Assembly: GCF_000619945.1 (NCBI RefSeq)
Contig: NZ_JHVC01000007.1
Span: 62,001-126,000, forward strand
Direction of reading: 5' to 3'
Origin: Clostridium lundense DSM 17049
Lineage (GTDB): Bacteria > Bacillota > Clostridia > Clostridiales > Clostridiaceae
DNA: 64,000 bases
Part shown: piece by piece, positions 43,636 through 52,152 of the stretch
Layout: every line of letters begins with the position of its first letter
How positions within the stretch are numbered: the first letter of the stretch is position 1
The notes under the pieces: generated by a model
Databases searched by the model: none
Seen by the model: the letters and a program-made list of their open reading frames with translations, nothing else
Told to the model about the DNA's origin: nothing
Program-made: the position numbers and the translations under genes

Positions 43636-44022
43636 ATGAATATTAATGATTTATATATAACGAATTATAGGGAATCTGGAGGCTTACCGCTCCACAGCAT
43701 AACAAGATTACCAAAAGAAGAGGCATATGCTTTTGCAAAAACATTATCAGAAAAAAGTGTTTCAAAGAATGATAGATATGCTAATTACTTTAATACATAT
43801 TATCATAAAAGGTTGCGAACAGAAGAGTGGCTATATGATACGTTTGTATCTTTAAAAGGACAGCCGAAGACTCATCATCCAATTTATTTTACCTTAATGG
43901 AGAGTGAGGGATTATGTAATTTTTTTGGCAACCAAAGTAAAATACAAATTTTACTTAAAAATATTGATTCTTCACACATAAGTTTTACTCCTAGGGATAG
44001 TATGCACCTAATGGATATATAG
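43636..44022 (+). CDS. Hypothetical protein, 128 residues
   Basis: ATG with GAGGAGATAACTACG before it. Mixed helical protein with PLHSITRLPKEEAYAFAKTL, YFNTYYHKRLRTEEWLYDTF, then THHPIYFTLMESEGLCNFFG. The DSSHISFTPRDSMHLMDI end looks complete. Not recognised. It overlaps the open frame of the TagA relic by a few bases only by chance. Confidence 0.6.
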   Translation: MNINDLYITNYRESGGLPLHSITRLPKEEAYAFAKTLSEKSVSKNDRYANYFNTYYHKRLRTEEWLYDTFVSLKGQPKTHHPIYFTLMESEGLCNFFGNQSKIQILLKNIDSSHISFTPRDSMHLMDI

Positions 44023-44242
44023 AAATAAACATCAACTTAATGCTAAAGTAGTTTTTGGTGTAGGGGGAAGCCTTGATGTAATTGCAGGAAAAGTGAAGCG
44101 TACACCAGAAGTTTGGAAAAAATTAAATTTAGAATGGCTATATAGAAGAATTAATCAGCCTTCACGAAAGGAAAGACAGAAAAAGCTAAAGATTTTTGCA
44201 TATAGGGCAATTGTTGAAGCGTTGAGTAAAAATGAAAAGTGA
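44012..44242 (+). pseudogene. WecG/TagA/CpsF glycosyltransferase relic
   Basis: From 44042 the frame reads AKVVFGVGGSLDVIAGKVKR, then TPEVWKKLNLEWLYRRINQP, then SRKERQKKLKIFAYRA, to a TGA at 44240. This is the C-terminal end of the TagA family (GVGGxFDxxAGxxxRAPxW...GLEWLYRLxxEPxR). The N-terminal two thirds are absent and no start is available. TagA adds N-acetylmannosamine in wall teichoic acid synthesis. The fragment probably entered by recombination; the 74-bp repeat begins exactly at its stop codon. Confidence 0.85.
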
Positions 44243-44314
44243 AAATAATAAATTAAAACACAAAAATACCCAAGATTTCACATTAATAGTCGAAAATAAT
44301 AAAAGAGAATTAAT
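44241..44314. repeat. 74-bp repeat, copy 1
   Basis: Matches 63008-63081 with four differences in 74 positions; the central CAAAAATACCCAAGATTTCA is shared. It lies about 50 bases before the gene at 44366. Confidence 0.8.
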
Positions 44315-44365
44315 AATTTATTAAATATTAAATTCAATCGAAATCGAGGGAAGGATAAATGAATT

Positions 44366-44890
44366 ATGTTAAGAAAAGAGTTACAACCACCTAAAATTAA
44401 TAATGAATTAGTAAAAGAATTAATGCAACTTATTGATGAAATATCAGAGTTATTTGATGAGTATTATGAAGAGTATTATATTAAAAAGGAAAAGACAATT
44501 TTAAATGAAAAGATAGATTGTCTTAATTCGAAAGTTGAAAAAGAATATGAACCTATGGATTTTGCGAATTATTTGGCAAGCACATCTCTTGAGGAGATAT
44601 CTAAGATGGTGGCATTACCTAATCCACCAATAATTAAGGATATAACTATTGAAGAAACTACTGAAATAATAGAAATCATTGCTAATTTAGAATGGCCACA
44701 AGAAATAGACGAGGTAGAAGAAGTAGATATATATATAGAATATTACTTGGAATTAATGGGAAAAAGTATACCAAATAAGGATATTTCAGATCTAATATAT
44801 TGGTATGATGTAGAAGAATATGGACATGAACCAACTGCAAGAGAGATTGCTGAAAAAGCATTTAAAATGAGGGAAGTAAATGTTTTATAG
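44366..44890 (+). CDS. Acidic hypothetical protein
   Basis: 174 residues, ATG start with GAAGGATAAATGAATT before it. Very acidic and helical, with a Glu/Tyr-rich stretch (LFDEYYEEYYIKKEKTI) and WPQEIDEVEEVDIYIEYYLE. No motif or family recognised. It is 11 bases before the DUF6506 gene and probably cotranscribed; both resemble small immunity-type genes of the region. The upstream 74-bp repeat is shared with the AAA gene at 63164. Confidence 0.55.
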   Translation: MLRKELQPPKINNELVKELMQLIDEISELFDEYYEEYYIKKEKTILNEKIDCLNSKVEKEYEPMDFANYLASTSLEEISKMVALPNPPIIKDITIEETTEIIEIIANLEWPQEIDEVEEVDIYIEYYLELMGKSIPNKDISDLIYWYDVEEYGHEPTAREIAEKAFKMREVNVL

Positions 44891-44901
44891 GGGGAATTTA
44901 T

Positions 44902-45207
44902 ATGAAGAAAAAATTTGCATTTTTGCTTATGGGGAGTCATTATAATCCAGAAGAACATAAGGCTTGTTTTGAAACAGAGAAACAGATTACTTATATCTTC
45001 ACAGTGAGAAGCTTTGAGGAAGCATGTGATAAAATCTCTTTTTTAGAAAGAGATGGTGTTGGTGCAATTGAATTATGTGGAGCATTTGGTGAGAAAAATG
45101 CTGAAAAGATCATAGAGTTAACTCATAATAAAATAGCTATTGGTTATGTTACCCATAAATCTGAACAGGATAATTTATTTGATAGTTTCTTTTCAAATTT
45201 TGGATGA
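44902..45207 (+). CDS. DUF6506-like protein
   Basis: 101 residues, ATG after AGGGGGAATTTAT. Pattern KKKFAFLLMGSHYNPEEHKA, VRSFEEACDKISFLERDGVG, AIELCGAFGEKNAEKIIE corresponds to the DUF6506 family, a small alpha/beta fold that may bind a ligand. No catalytic residue evident. Confidence 0.65.
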   Translation: MKKKFAFLLMGSHYNPEEHKACFETEKQITYIFTVRSFEEACDKISFLERDGVGAIELCGAFGEKNAEKIIELTHNKIAIGYVTHKSEQDNLFDSFFSNFG

Positions 45208-45282
45208 TATTAGAATCCTAAGTTTATTATATTAAAACATTGAGGAAAAGTATAAATCAAAATGAAAACAAGAGGTATAAAA

Positions 45283-45825
45283 ATGATAAGACTCCAATTG
45301 ATGCAAAGAGAAGATTTGAAAAAAATTATAGAATGGAACATAGACAAATCTGCTGATGAATTATTACAGTGGGCCGGACCTATGTACAACTATCCTTTAA
45401 CACTTGTACAACTTGAAAATTACTTTTTAGATGAAATTAAAAAGGAGTATTCAAATATTTTTCTTTATAAAATAGAACTTGTTAATACAGGGGAAATTAT
45501 TGGAACTGTTGAATTGCGTGAAACAGATAAAAATAATAAAATAGGTAGAGTTTGCAGATTCTTAATTGGACAAGAAAATATTAGAGGAAGAGGCGTTGGA
45601 GCTAAGGTTTTAAAAGAAATATTAAGAATTGGCTTTGAAGACTTAAAATTTGAAAAGATAACACTAGGAGTATTTGATTTTAATAAAAGTGCAATTAAAT
45701 GTTACGAAAATGTAGGATTTACAAAAGTAAAATTAATTGAAAATGCAAGAAAATCATCAAATGGGTATTGGGGCTTATATGAAATGGCTATTTCAAAAGA
45801 TGGGTGGAAGACAGAAAATAGTTAA
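45283..45825 (+). CDS. GNAT N-acetyltransferase
   Basis: 180 residues from the ATG at 45283 (AAGAGGT upstream; the ATG at 45262 is weaker). RimJ-like GNAT: MIRLQLMQREDLKKIIEWN, ELVNTGEIIGTVELRE, acetyl-CoA-binding motif IRGRGVGAKVLKEILRIGF (RGxGxG/A), and LGVFDFNKSAIKCYENVGF. Such enzymes acetylate protein N-termini, small amines or antibiotics; substrate open. Confidence 0.9.
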   Translation: MIRLQLMQREDLKKIIEWNIDKSADELLQWAGPMYNYPLTLVQLENYFLDEIKKEYSNIFLYKIELVNTGEIIGTVELRETDKNNKIGRVCRFLIGQENIRGRGVGAKVLKEILRIGFEDLKFEKITLGVFDFNKSAIKCYENVGFTKVKLIENARKSSNGYWGLYEMAISKDGWKTENS

Positions 45826-45904
45826 GATTATGTTATAGAAGAGATATTTTAAGATTTTTTGATTCTACATATGCTTAATATGTACTGTGAGGTGGAAATT
45901 AAGA

Positions 45905-46804
45905 TTGGAAGAATTTATTTTTAATATGAATTGCGGTGCGTTAAAATCTTTTAATGATTTTACTAGAGAAAGAGCGGATAAGATACAATTTCAATATATA
46001 CATGATCAACCCCAATATGAATTATTAAAAGAAAAGTATATGATAGAGCAGGTTGCAGGTAATGATGATGAACTATCGAAGGCTATTAATTTGCTTAACT
46101 GGGTGTTTGAAAACAATTATCATAATGGAAGATTTAATGGGCCACAGCCATTTAATTCATTGAATTTACTTAATTATTCATATAAAAATGGAAAAGAGAA
46201 AGGAATTTCTTGTTTTGGACTAGCTATTATTTTATCAGAATGTCTTTTATCTATAGGAATTAAATCTAGAATTCTTCACTTGTTATCATTTAATCCATAT
46301 GACATTGATAGCCATGTTGTAACTATTGCATATATTAATAAGTTAAATAAATGGATTATGCTTGATCCTACTTGTAATTGTTACTTTATGGATGAAAATA
46401 AAAATATTCTTTCTCCTTGGGAGATAAGAGAAATTCTTGGGAATCAAGGGTATTTGGTATGTAACAAAGAGGTTGGATATAATGATTTATCTATATCATT
46501 TGAAGACTTAAATAACCAGCGCATTCAATATATGGCTAGGAATATGTTTTGTATGAGTACAAATCTGATAAATACCTTTAATTCACAAATGGTTCCTTGT
46601 AAATTTGGATATTTGAAAGAGCAAAGAAATATTTATCTGGCTCCAAATGGATTTAATCCATATGAGCGCCGTATTGAAAACACTTTGTATCGTATAAAAG
46701 TCCAGGGAGAAAATACAGAAAATTTGGAATACCTTAATTTCTTAAAAGAAACCAAAGGAAAACATATTATAGTGGACTTAAATACTTTTATTCAAAAACC
46801 TTGA
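45905..46804 (+). CDS. Transglutaminase-like protein
   Basis: 299 residues. TTG at 45905 has GAGGTGG 9 nt upstream and is preferred over GTG 45887. The transglutaminase core is visible: EKGISCFGLAIILSECLLSI (catalytic Cys), IDSHVVTIAYINKLNKW (His) and IMLDPTCNCYF (Asp). No signal peptide, so probably cytoplasmic: a peptidase or amidase-like enzyme. Stand-alone gene. Confidence 0.8.
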   Translation: MEEFIFNMNCGALKSFNDFTRERADKIQFQYIHDQPQYELLKEKYMIEQVAGNDDELSKAINLLNWVFENNYHNGRFNGPQPFNSLNLLNYSYKNGKEKGISCFGLAIILSECLLSIGIKSRILHLLSFNPYDIDSHVVTIAYINKLNKWIMLDPTCNCYFMDENKNILSPWEIREILGNQGYLVCNKEVGYNDLSISFEDLNNQRIQYMARNMFCMSTNLINTFNSQMVPCKFGYLKEQRNIYLAPNGFNPYERRIENTLYRIKVQGENTENLEYLNFLKETKGKHIIVDLNTFIQKP

Positions 46805-46880
46805 TTAGATATAGAAGAAAGTGTTAGGTATGCTAAGGTGTTTAATAAAATTTTTATTATAGGGTTAAGGAGGGAGAAAA

Positions 46881-47357
46881 ATAAAGGGATTAAGGAGAGG
46901 AATAATAGTTATTTGTTTAATTATACTGATTGTAAGTGGAGTTAATAGCTTACCAGAGAGTAAATATTATGATAAAGATATTAAGGCATTAGTTAAGGGG
47001 AAAAAAGCACAAGTAATTGAAGTAGGGAAAGGGTTTAAAATAGATGAAGACACTATCTTTATTAAGAGAATTATTAATACTGAAGATAAAACATATATTA
47101 GATATGCCGTTATAACAAAAGAGCAAGGATGGTCTTTTCCTGGAGGGATAATAAAGATATTTGATGATAAAGGAAAACAATATAGAAATCATGGAGGAGG
47201 GAGTTCAGGTAAGGTATGGGGACAAGATGGACTAATTCATTTTGATAAACTTAAGAAAGATGCAAAGTATATAAAACTTAAGGTTGAATGGTATGACAGG
47301 GAGAATGAATTGAAAATTTCACTTGGGAAAGAGAGTGGAATTAATGAAAATAAATGA
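46881..47357 (+). CDS. DUF5643-like exported protein with apparent AUA start
   Basis: An open frame of 158 codons with good codon use begins at ATA 46881, with a perfect ribosome binding site (TTAAGGAGGG) 6 nt upstream, and has no ATG, GTG or TTG near its 5' end. It reads KGLRRGIIVICLIILIVSGV (membrane anchor or signal), then VIEVGKGFKIDEDTIFIKRI, TYIRYAVITKEQGWSFPGG, KYIKLKVEWYDRENEL. The pattern fits DUF5643, found in sigma-factor-linked exported proteins. The 3' end overlaps the next gene by 14 bases. Either initiation at AUA is used (rare, known mainly for infC), or an ATG-to-ATA mutation has silenced the gene. Confidence 0.6.
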   Translation: MKGLRRGIIVICLIILIVSGVNSLPESKYYDKDIKALVKGKKAQVIEVGKGFKIDEDTIFIKRIINTEDKTYIRYAVITKEQGWSFPGGIIKIFDDKGKQYRNHGGGSSGKVWGQDGLIHFDKLKKDAKYIKLKVEWYDRENELKISLGKESGINENK

Positions 47358-47901
47358 TAAGAATAGAGCTATTATAGAATGGATTATGGCTATAGTGCTT
47401 ATAGTAATATGCTTCAAGTATTCTATTTTGTCCTATGGAAGTTTTTCACCTATAAAAGCTCATGAACTATCAGAGAGAACTTATCATTATGGGCCCTCTA
47501 AAATAATTAAAACAATAGATTTAAATGGAGGAAAGATATATTTATGTAGATATAAAGAGTGGTTTTCAGCAAATACTGTTAAAAAAGGTGTAATCAAATG
47601 GTATCCTGGTGATCAAGTAGCCGGAACTCCTATAGATTATTCAAAGCAAGTGTCATATAGCTGGGGAAATTCACATGCAAAAGGAGACACAAGCATAATG
47701 AAAATCTATGGTTATGTAAATGACTCTAATATAACTACAATGTTAATAGAAGATAATACAACAAATACATCAAGGGATGATTTAGATGAAAGTAGAATGT
47801 TTATTTTTTACTGGAATGAAGATAAAGAAAAACATGAAATAAAATATTTAAGAGGTTTAAATAAAGAAGGAAAAATTATTTATGAAGAAAAGATTTATTA
47901 A
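47344..47901 (+). CDS. Hypothetical membrane-anchored protein
   Basis: 185 residues from the ATG at 47344 (GAGTGGAATTA upstream), overlapping the AUA-start gene by 14 nt. N-terminal anchor AIIEWIMAIVLIVICFKYSI followed by an extracytoplasmic beta-rich domain (KIYLCRYKEWFSANTVKKG, KIYGYVNDSNITTMLIEDNT, RMFIFYWNEDKEKHEIKYLR). Not recognised. Coupled to the upstream gene and probably acting with it outside the membrane. Confidence 0.65.
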   Translation: MKINDKNRAIIEWIMAIVLIVICFKYSILSYGSFSPIKAHELSERTYHYGPSKIIKTIDLNGGKIYLCRYKEWFSANTVKKGVIKWYPGDQVAGTPIDYSKQVSYSWGNSHAKGDTSIMKIYGYVNDSNITTMLIEDNTTNTSRDDLDESRMFIFYWNEDKEKHEIKYLRGLNKEGKIIYEEKIY

Positions 47902-47967
47902 TATAGTGAATATGAGAAAGGTAATTTTCCATAACAAAAAATATGGATGGGTAAATGGAGGGATAAT

Positions 47968-48693
47968 ATGAATATTGAATTAGACATCCATACACACACT
48001 ATAGTAAGTGGGCATGCATATAGTACTATTCGTGAAATGGCTAAAGAAGCCTCAAAAAAAGGTTTAAAACTATTAGGTATCACAGAACATGCCAAAGGTA
48101 TTCCAGGAACCTGTGCTGATATCTATTTTGAAAACCTCAGAGTAGTTCCAAGAGAAATGTATGGAGTAGAATTAATGTTAGGTGCAGAGATTAATATTTT
48201 AGATTATAATGGAAAACTTAGTTTAGAAGATAGAATAATAGATAAATTGGATGTTAGAATTGCAGGAATCCATAATCATTGCTATACACCTGGAACAATA
48301 GAACAAAATACAAATGCTGTTATAGAGGTTATTAAGAATCCTAAAATTGATATAATTAGTCATCCAGATGATGGTTTATGTCCATTGGATTATGATGCAA
48401 TTGTACAGGCTGCAAAAAAATACAATACATTATTAGAATTAAACAATAATTCCATAAACCCAGTAAATTGTCGCAAAAACGCAATTGAAAATAATATTCA
48501 TATGTTAAAGTTATGCAAAGAATATAATGTACAAATTATCATTTCAAGTGACGCACATATAGATACAGATGTTGGTAGATTTAATCTCGCTTATGAAATA
48601 CTACAAGAAGTCCATTTTCCTGAAGAACTTATTATTAATAGGTCAGTAATAGATTTTAAGAATAAAATTAAAAATACACGATGTGCTAAATGA
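47968..48693 (+). CDS. PHP-family phosphatase, YcdX type
   Basis: 241 residues from the ATG at 47968 (GGAGGGATAAT directly upstream). The PHP metal sites are complete: ELDIHTHTIVSGHAYS, LGITEHAKG, LGAEINIL, AGIHNHCY, IDIISHPDDG, LELNNNS, IIISSDAHIDTDVG. This set with three metal ions fits the YcdX/YqiA-like trinuclear phosphatases. Probably hydrolyses a phosphate ester; substrate unknown. Confidence 0.9.
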   Translation: MNIELDIHTHTIVSGHAYSTIREMAKEASKKGLKLLGITEHAKGIPGTCADIYFENLRVVPREMYGVELMLGAEINILDYNGKLSLEDRIIDKLDVRIAGIHNHCYTPGTIEQNTNAVIEVIKNPKIDIISHPDDGLCPLDYDAIVQAAKKYNTLLELNNNSINPVNCRKNAIENNIHMLKLCKEYNVQIIISSDAHIDTDVGRFNLAYEILQEVHFPEELIINRSVIDFKNKIKNTRCAK

Positions 48694-48770
48694 TCTTCAT
48701 AGAATCTTCAAAACATTTTGATATTATAAATTTGTAAATTTAATAAACAATAAATTGAGGAGGAAGTAAA

Positions 48771-48944
48771 ATGAAGAACAAGATTTTGGCATTAATCGTT
48801 GGAGTTGGAATAGTAGGGGCATCATCCTTTGCGGTATTTGCTTCAAGTGGAACAGATGCTAACAATGCAGCTAATAATAAAGTTAAATCATGCTGCACAC
48901 AAAATGCACAATGTTGCATAGAAAAATCAGCTTGTTGTAAATAA
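48771..48944 (+). CDS. Secreted peptide with CC-x5-CC-x5-CC
   Basis: 57 residues; ATG with GAGGAGGAAGTAAA before it, followed by a good terminator. N-terminal signal peptide KILALIVGVGIVGASSFAVF with a probable cleavage after FAS or VFA. The mature peptide of about 33 residues is Asn/Ala-rich and ends SCCTQNAQCCIEKSACCK: three Cys pairs with a strict seven-residue period. It could bind metal ions or form a compact disulfide structure, or be a peptide signal or toxin. No family recognised. Confidence 0.75.
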   Translation: MKNKILALIVGVGIVGASSFAVFASSGTDANNAANNKVKSCCTQNAQCCIEKSACCK

Positions 48945-48950
48945 AAAAAT

Positions 48951-48992
48951 AAAAAAACATGTTCTCTCCATGTGGGAGGATATGTTTTTTTT
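48951..48992 (+). terminator. Terminator of the Cys-pair peptide gene
   Basis: AAAAAAACAT (48951-48960) pairs with ATGTTTTTTT (about 48982-48992), with inner pairs between CTCC and GGAG; T run present. Confidence 0.8.
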
Positions 48993-49067
48993 ATTACATA
49001 ATGATATAATTACACTATGTTTAAAACCAGTTAATGGATTAAATAGTAAAATGCAAAGGAGAAATAA

Positions 49068-49628
49068 ATGTTCAATATAAATAACGTATTGGAGATTTTA
49101 AGAAACAACAGTTCCATGGCGATTCCTATAAGTCTTTTGATAAGTATAGGTATTTCATTAGCAGGAATATTACCATCAGTATTTGTAACGGGAGCTAACA
49201 TAATTTTCTTTGGTCCTGTTAAGGGTTTTATAATATCACTGTTAGGTGAGACAATAGGAGCATATATTACTTTTACTGTTTATAGATTAGGTTTTAAGAA
49301 GAGAATAGAAAAACTAACATATAAACATAAATTACTCTCTAGAATAGTAAGTAGTGATGGCAAAAAGGCAGGATTTCTAATACTTCAAGGAAGAATAATT
49401 CCATTTATACCATCAGGGATTATAACATTAGCGGCTTCAATAAGTAATGTTAATAGTACTATATTTACTGTAGCAACCTTTATAGGAAAGGCTCCTTCTA
49501 TAGCTTTAGAGGCACTGGTTAGCTATGACATAATTAATATTTATGATAATTGGATAAGGCTTACTATAACAGTTATTGCATTAATACTTATAAAACTTAC
49601 AATTGGAAAAGAAAAAAGAGAGGATTAA
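49068..49628 (+). CDS. DedA/TVP38-like membrane protein (VTT domain)
   Basis: 186 residues, ATG after AAAGGAGAAATAA. Membrane segments near MAIPISLLISIGISLAGILP, ANIIFFGPVKGFIISLLGE, IPSGIITLAASISNV and LTITVIALILIKL. The VTT pattern GPVKGFIISLLGETIGAYITF and GRIIPFIPSGIITLAASI is clear. Such proteins act as lipid scramblases or transporters of undecaprenyl phosphate. Stand-alone, followed by a strong bidirectional terminator. Confidence 0.8.
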   Translation: MFNINNVLEILRNNSSMAIPISLLISIGISLAGILPSVFVTGANIIFFGPVKGFIISLLGETIGAYITFTVYRLGFKKRIEKLTYKHKLLSRIVSSDGKKAGFLILQGRIIPFIPSGIITLAASISNVNSTIFTVATFIGKAPSIALEALVSYDIINIYDNWIRLTITVIALILIKLTIGKEKRED

Positions 49629-49690
49629 TTACTAATTTGCTTGTGTATACTGATATTCCAAGCTATAAATCTTCTTAAATATACAATAGA

Positions 49691-49731
49691 ATATGGGATA
49701 TAAGCATTTACATTATGCCTATATCCCATAT
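49691..49731. terminator. Bidirectional terminator
   Basis: ATATGGGATATAAGCAT (49691-49707) pairs with ATGCCTATATCCCATAT (49715-49731) with one mismatch, between convergent genes. Confidence 0.85.
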
Positions 49732-49775
49732 TTATATAATCTATTTAAATTTGTTCTATATATTGTAATTATTAA

Positions 49776-51809
49776 TTAAAGACTGCGTCCCAATTCATAG
49801 GCATCCCATATAGCTGCCATGATGTTATGAACATTACGAGCATCTCCTACCTGATAAACAAGACGAGGTTCATTTTGTAGTTCCTTGTATAATTTATTTT
49901 CTGATTTATATCCAACTGCAGTTACTATTGTATCTACAGATAGGTTTTCTTCTTTTTCAATACCTTTATCATCAGTACATTTTACTAAAAGTCCTTCAAA
50001 TGTAATCTGAGATGCTTTGGTATTTGTCATAACTCTTATCTTATTAAACTTCAATAAGTCCCTTAACATATCGTAGTTAGCAAAGCACATATCTTTTCCA
50101 CCACCACAGATATCTGGTGTAGATTCTACAATAGTTACATCCAAATTCTTTTTATTGAGCCAAAGTGCAAGTTCACATCCAACTAGACCAGCTCCGATGA
50201 TTGCAACTTTTTGCCCTGGAATAACTTCACCGTTTAATACATCTACTGCTTGGCATAGAGTCTTTGATTTTGCGGCTTCACTTCCGTTATCTGCAAAATT
50301 AAGATTAATAGGATTAGCTCCTGTAGCAATTACAATTATGTCTGCCTCATGAGCCTTGATATCTTCAATTGTAGCAGTTTTGTTCATTCTAATAGTTATA
50401 GGAAGTTTACTTAGCTGATGTTCATACCAACGAATAAGAGCATGATCGTCTTCTTTAAAATCAGGCATTCCTCCTGGGATAACAACACCACCAAGTTTGT
50501 CAGACTTCTCCCATAATTCTACTTCATGGCCTCGTATTGCTGCTACACGGGCTGTTTCCATACCTGCTAATCCTCCACCAATTATGAGAAGACGTTTTTT
50601 CTCATGAACAGGTTTTAATGCATAATCTTCTTCTCTACCACAAGCAGGATTTACTGCACAGGATAGTGGTAATCCATAGAAGAAACGACCAATACATCCC
50701 TGATGACAGGATAGACATGGACGAATATCTTTAATATTTTCAGTACGAACTTTATTTGGCCAGTAAGGATCAGCAAGAAGCGGTCTACCTAGGCTGATCA
50801 TGTCACATGATTTACCAATAGCATCAACAGCAATATGAGGATTGTCCATCCTTCCAGCAAGAATAATTGGTACATCTACTTCTTTCTTAAGGATTTCGCC
50901 AAAAGGTCTATACATTCCTTTTTTAAAGTACATTGGTGGATGATTCCAATACCAGGAGTCATAGGTTCCAACGTCCACATTAAGGGAATCGTAACCTGCG
51001 GCTACTAAAATTTTAGCTCCTTCAATACCTTCATCAATATCTTTACCCTTTTCCTCAAATTCTTCTCCAGGAACAGCACCTTGACGATAGTCTTTAACAA
51101 AGCTCTTTAAACTATAACGAAGAGAAACAGGAAAGTCTTCTCCACAGGCTTTCTTAATACCCTGAACTACTTCACAGGCAAGACGTAAACGATTCTTTAA
51201 GTTTCCACCATATTCGTCTGTACGATGATTATAGAAGGAGATGGCAAACTGATCTAGGAGATATCCTTCATGAACAGCATGGATTTCAACTCCATCAAAT
51301 CCGCTTTTTTTAGCAATTACAGCAGACTTAACAAAGGAATCAATAAGAGTATGTATCTGCTCAACAGTCATCTCTTCTTGAATTATATTTGGATCCCAAC
51401 GATTGCTGATTCGTGATGGTGCAATGGCATTTTGCATCAAATGAGGCATAGCAGCACGTCCAAATCCTCCGCTTAGTTGTAAAAATATCTTTGCATCATA
51501 GGAATGAATACGCTCATTCATTAAAGATGCAGCCAAAGAGAATGCATGTGGATCATGTGTAGGACAAGGTTGTCCTAAAGGTGCCATCTCATTATAGTCT
51601 ACAGTAGTAACACCTGTGATAATAAGGCCTGTGCCACCTCGAGCACGTTCTACATAATAATCTTGAGCACGTTTAGTAAATTCACCCTGAGGACCACACA
51701 TAGATACCAATCCAAGAGGTGCCATTGAAATTCTATTTTTGATGGTTAGTTTACCAATTTTCATAGGTTCAAATAATTTGGCATACTTGTTTTCTGTACT
51801 CATATACAT
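49776..51809 (-). CDS. 2-enoate reductase / OYE-like flavoenzyme
   Basis: 677 residues from the minus-strand ATG at 51807-51809 (GGAGGGTGAT before it; ATG 51801-51803 also possible). N-terminal old-yellow-enzyme barrel (LFEPMKIGKLTIKNRISMAP, GFDGVEIHAVHEGYLLDQF, HRTDEYGGNLKNR), then the 4Fe-4S motif CLSCHQGCIGRFFYG with a further Cys, then FAD- and NAD-binding domains with RLLIIGGGLAGMETARVAA and VAIIGAGLVGCELALWL. Length and close motif match fit the clostridial 2-enoate reductases, which reduce the double bond of alpha,beta-unsaturated carboxylates with NADH; bile-acid and trimethylamine enzymes are relatives. Single gene. Confidence 0.85.
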   Translation of the reverse strand: MYMSTENKYAKLFEPMKIGKLTIKNRISMAPLGLVSMCGPQGEFTKRAQDYYVERARGGTGLIITGVTTVDYNEMAPLGQPCPTHDPHAFSLAASLMNERIHSYDAKIFLQLSGGFGRAAMPHLMQNAIAPSRISNRWDPNIIQEEMTVEQIHTLIDSFVKSAVIAKKSGFDGVEIHAVHEGYLLDQFAISFYNHRTDEYGGNLKNRLRLACEVVQGIKKACGEDFPVSLRYSLKSFVKDYRQGAVPGEEFEEKGKDIDEGIEGAKILVAAGYDSLNVDVGTYDSWYWNHPPMYFKKGMYRPFGEILKKEVDVPIILAGRMDNPHIAVDAIGKSCDMISLGRPLLADPYWPNKVRTENIKDIRPCLSCHQGCIGRFFYGLPLSCAVNPACGREEDYALKPVHEKKRLLIIGGGLAGMETARVAAIRGHEVELWEKSDKLGGVVIPGGMPDFKEDDHALIRWYEHQLSKLPITIRMNKTATIEDIKAHEADIIVIATGANPINLNFADNGSEAAKSKTLCQAVDVLNGEVIPGQKVAIIGAGLVGCELALWLNKKNLDVTIVESTPDICGGGKDMCFANYDMLRDLLKFNKIRVMTNTKASQITFEGLLVKCTDDKGIEKEENLSVDTIVTAVGYKSENKLYKELQNEPRLVYQVGDARNVHNIMAAIWDAYELGRSL

Positions 51810-51821
51810 ATCACCCTCCAA

Positions 51822-52152
51822 ATCCTTTATTTAGTATTATTTTACATAATTGCAAAAGAATAATCAAATAAAATATAAACCATAATATACCTAATTAGAT
51901 ATGGGAATTTTGGCTTAGGTTTCACTATGAAAATACTAACTATAAATTTAAAGTATTACTTATTGTGGTATAATTACATTATGATTAAATCTATTATTTG
52001 AAGATTATTACAATGAAAAAAAGTTTTTTACATACGATAATTACTTTGTAAGGTTTCAAAGTAAGCAAGTTTAAATGCAAAAATTATATAGAAAAGAGGT
52101 GGATTTTAGTGAGGGCTTATTAATTGTCATATGACTTTCACTAAAGTTAATT
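51822..52152. other. Intergenic region before the PBP gene
   Basis: A TATAAT box lies at about 51967-51972. At 52096-52104 a good ribosome binding site (AGAGGTGG) precedes a four-codon ORF (GTG AGG GCT TAT TAA at about 52110), possibly a leader peptide. A perfect palindrome GTCATATGAC follows (about 52126-52135). No BlaI-type operator like those at 57349 and 57377 is visible. Confidence 0.4.

Noticed and set aside
44072..44102. Leader-like motif GATGTAATTG...GTGAAG
   Set aside because: It lies within the coding part of the TagA relic, where it encodes conserved residues (DVIAGKVK); similarity to the leader family is chance.
51900..52152. BlaI operator upstream of the penicillin-binding protein gene
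   Set aside because: No GGTTTAAT-type inverted repeat was found; only a GTTTAAATG half-like piece is present, so control of the PBP by BlaI is not supported.
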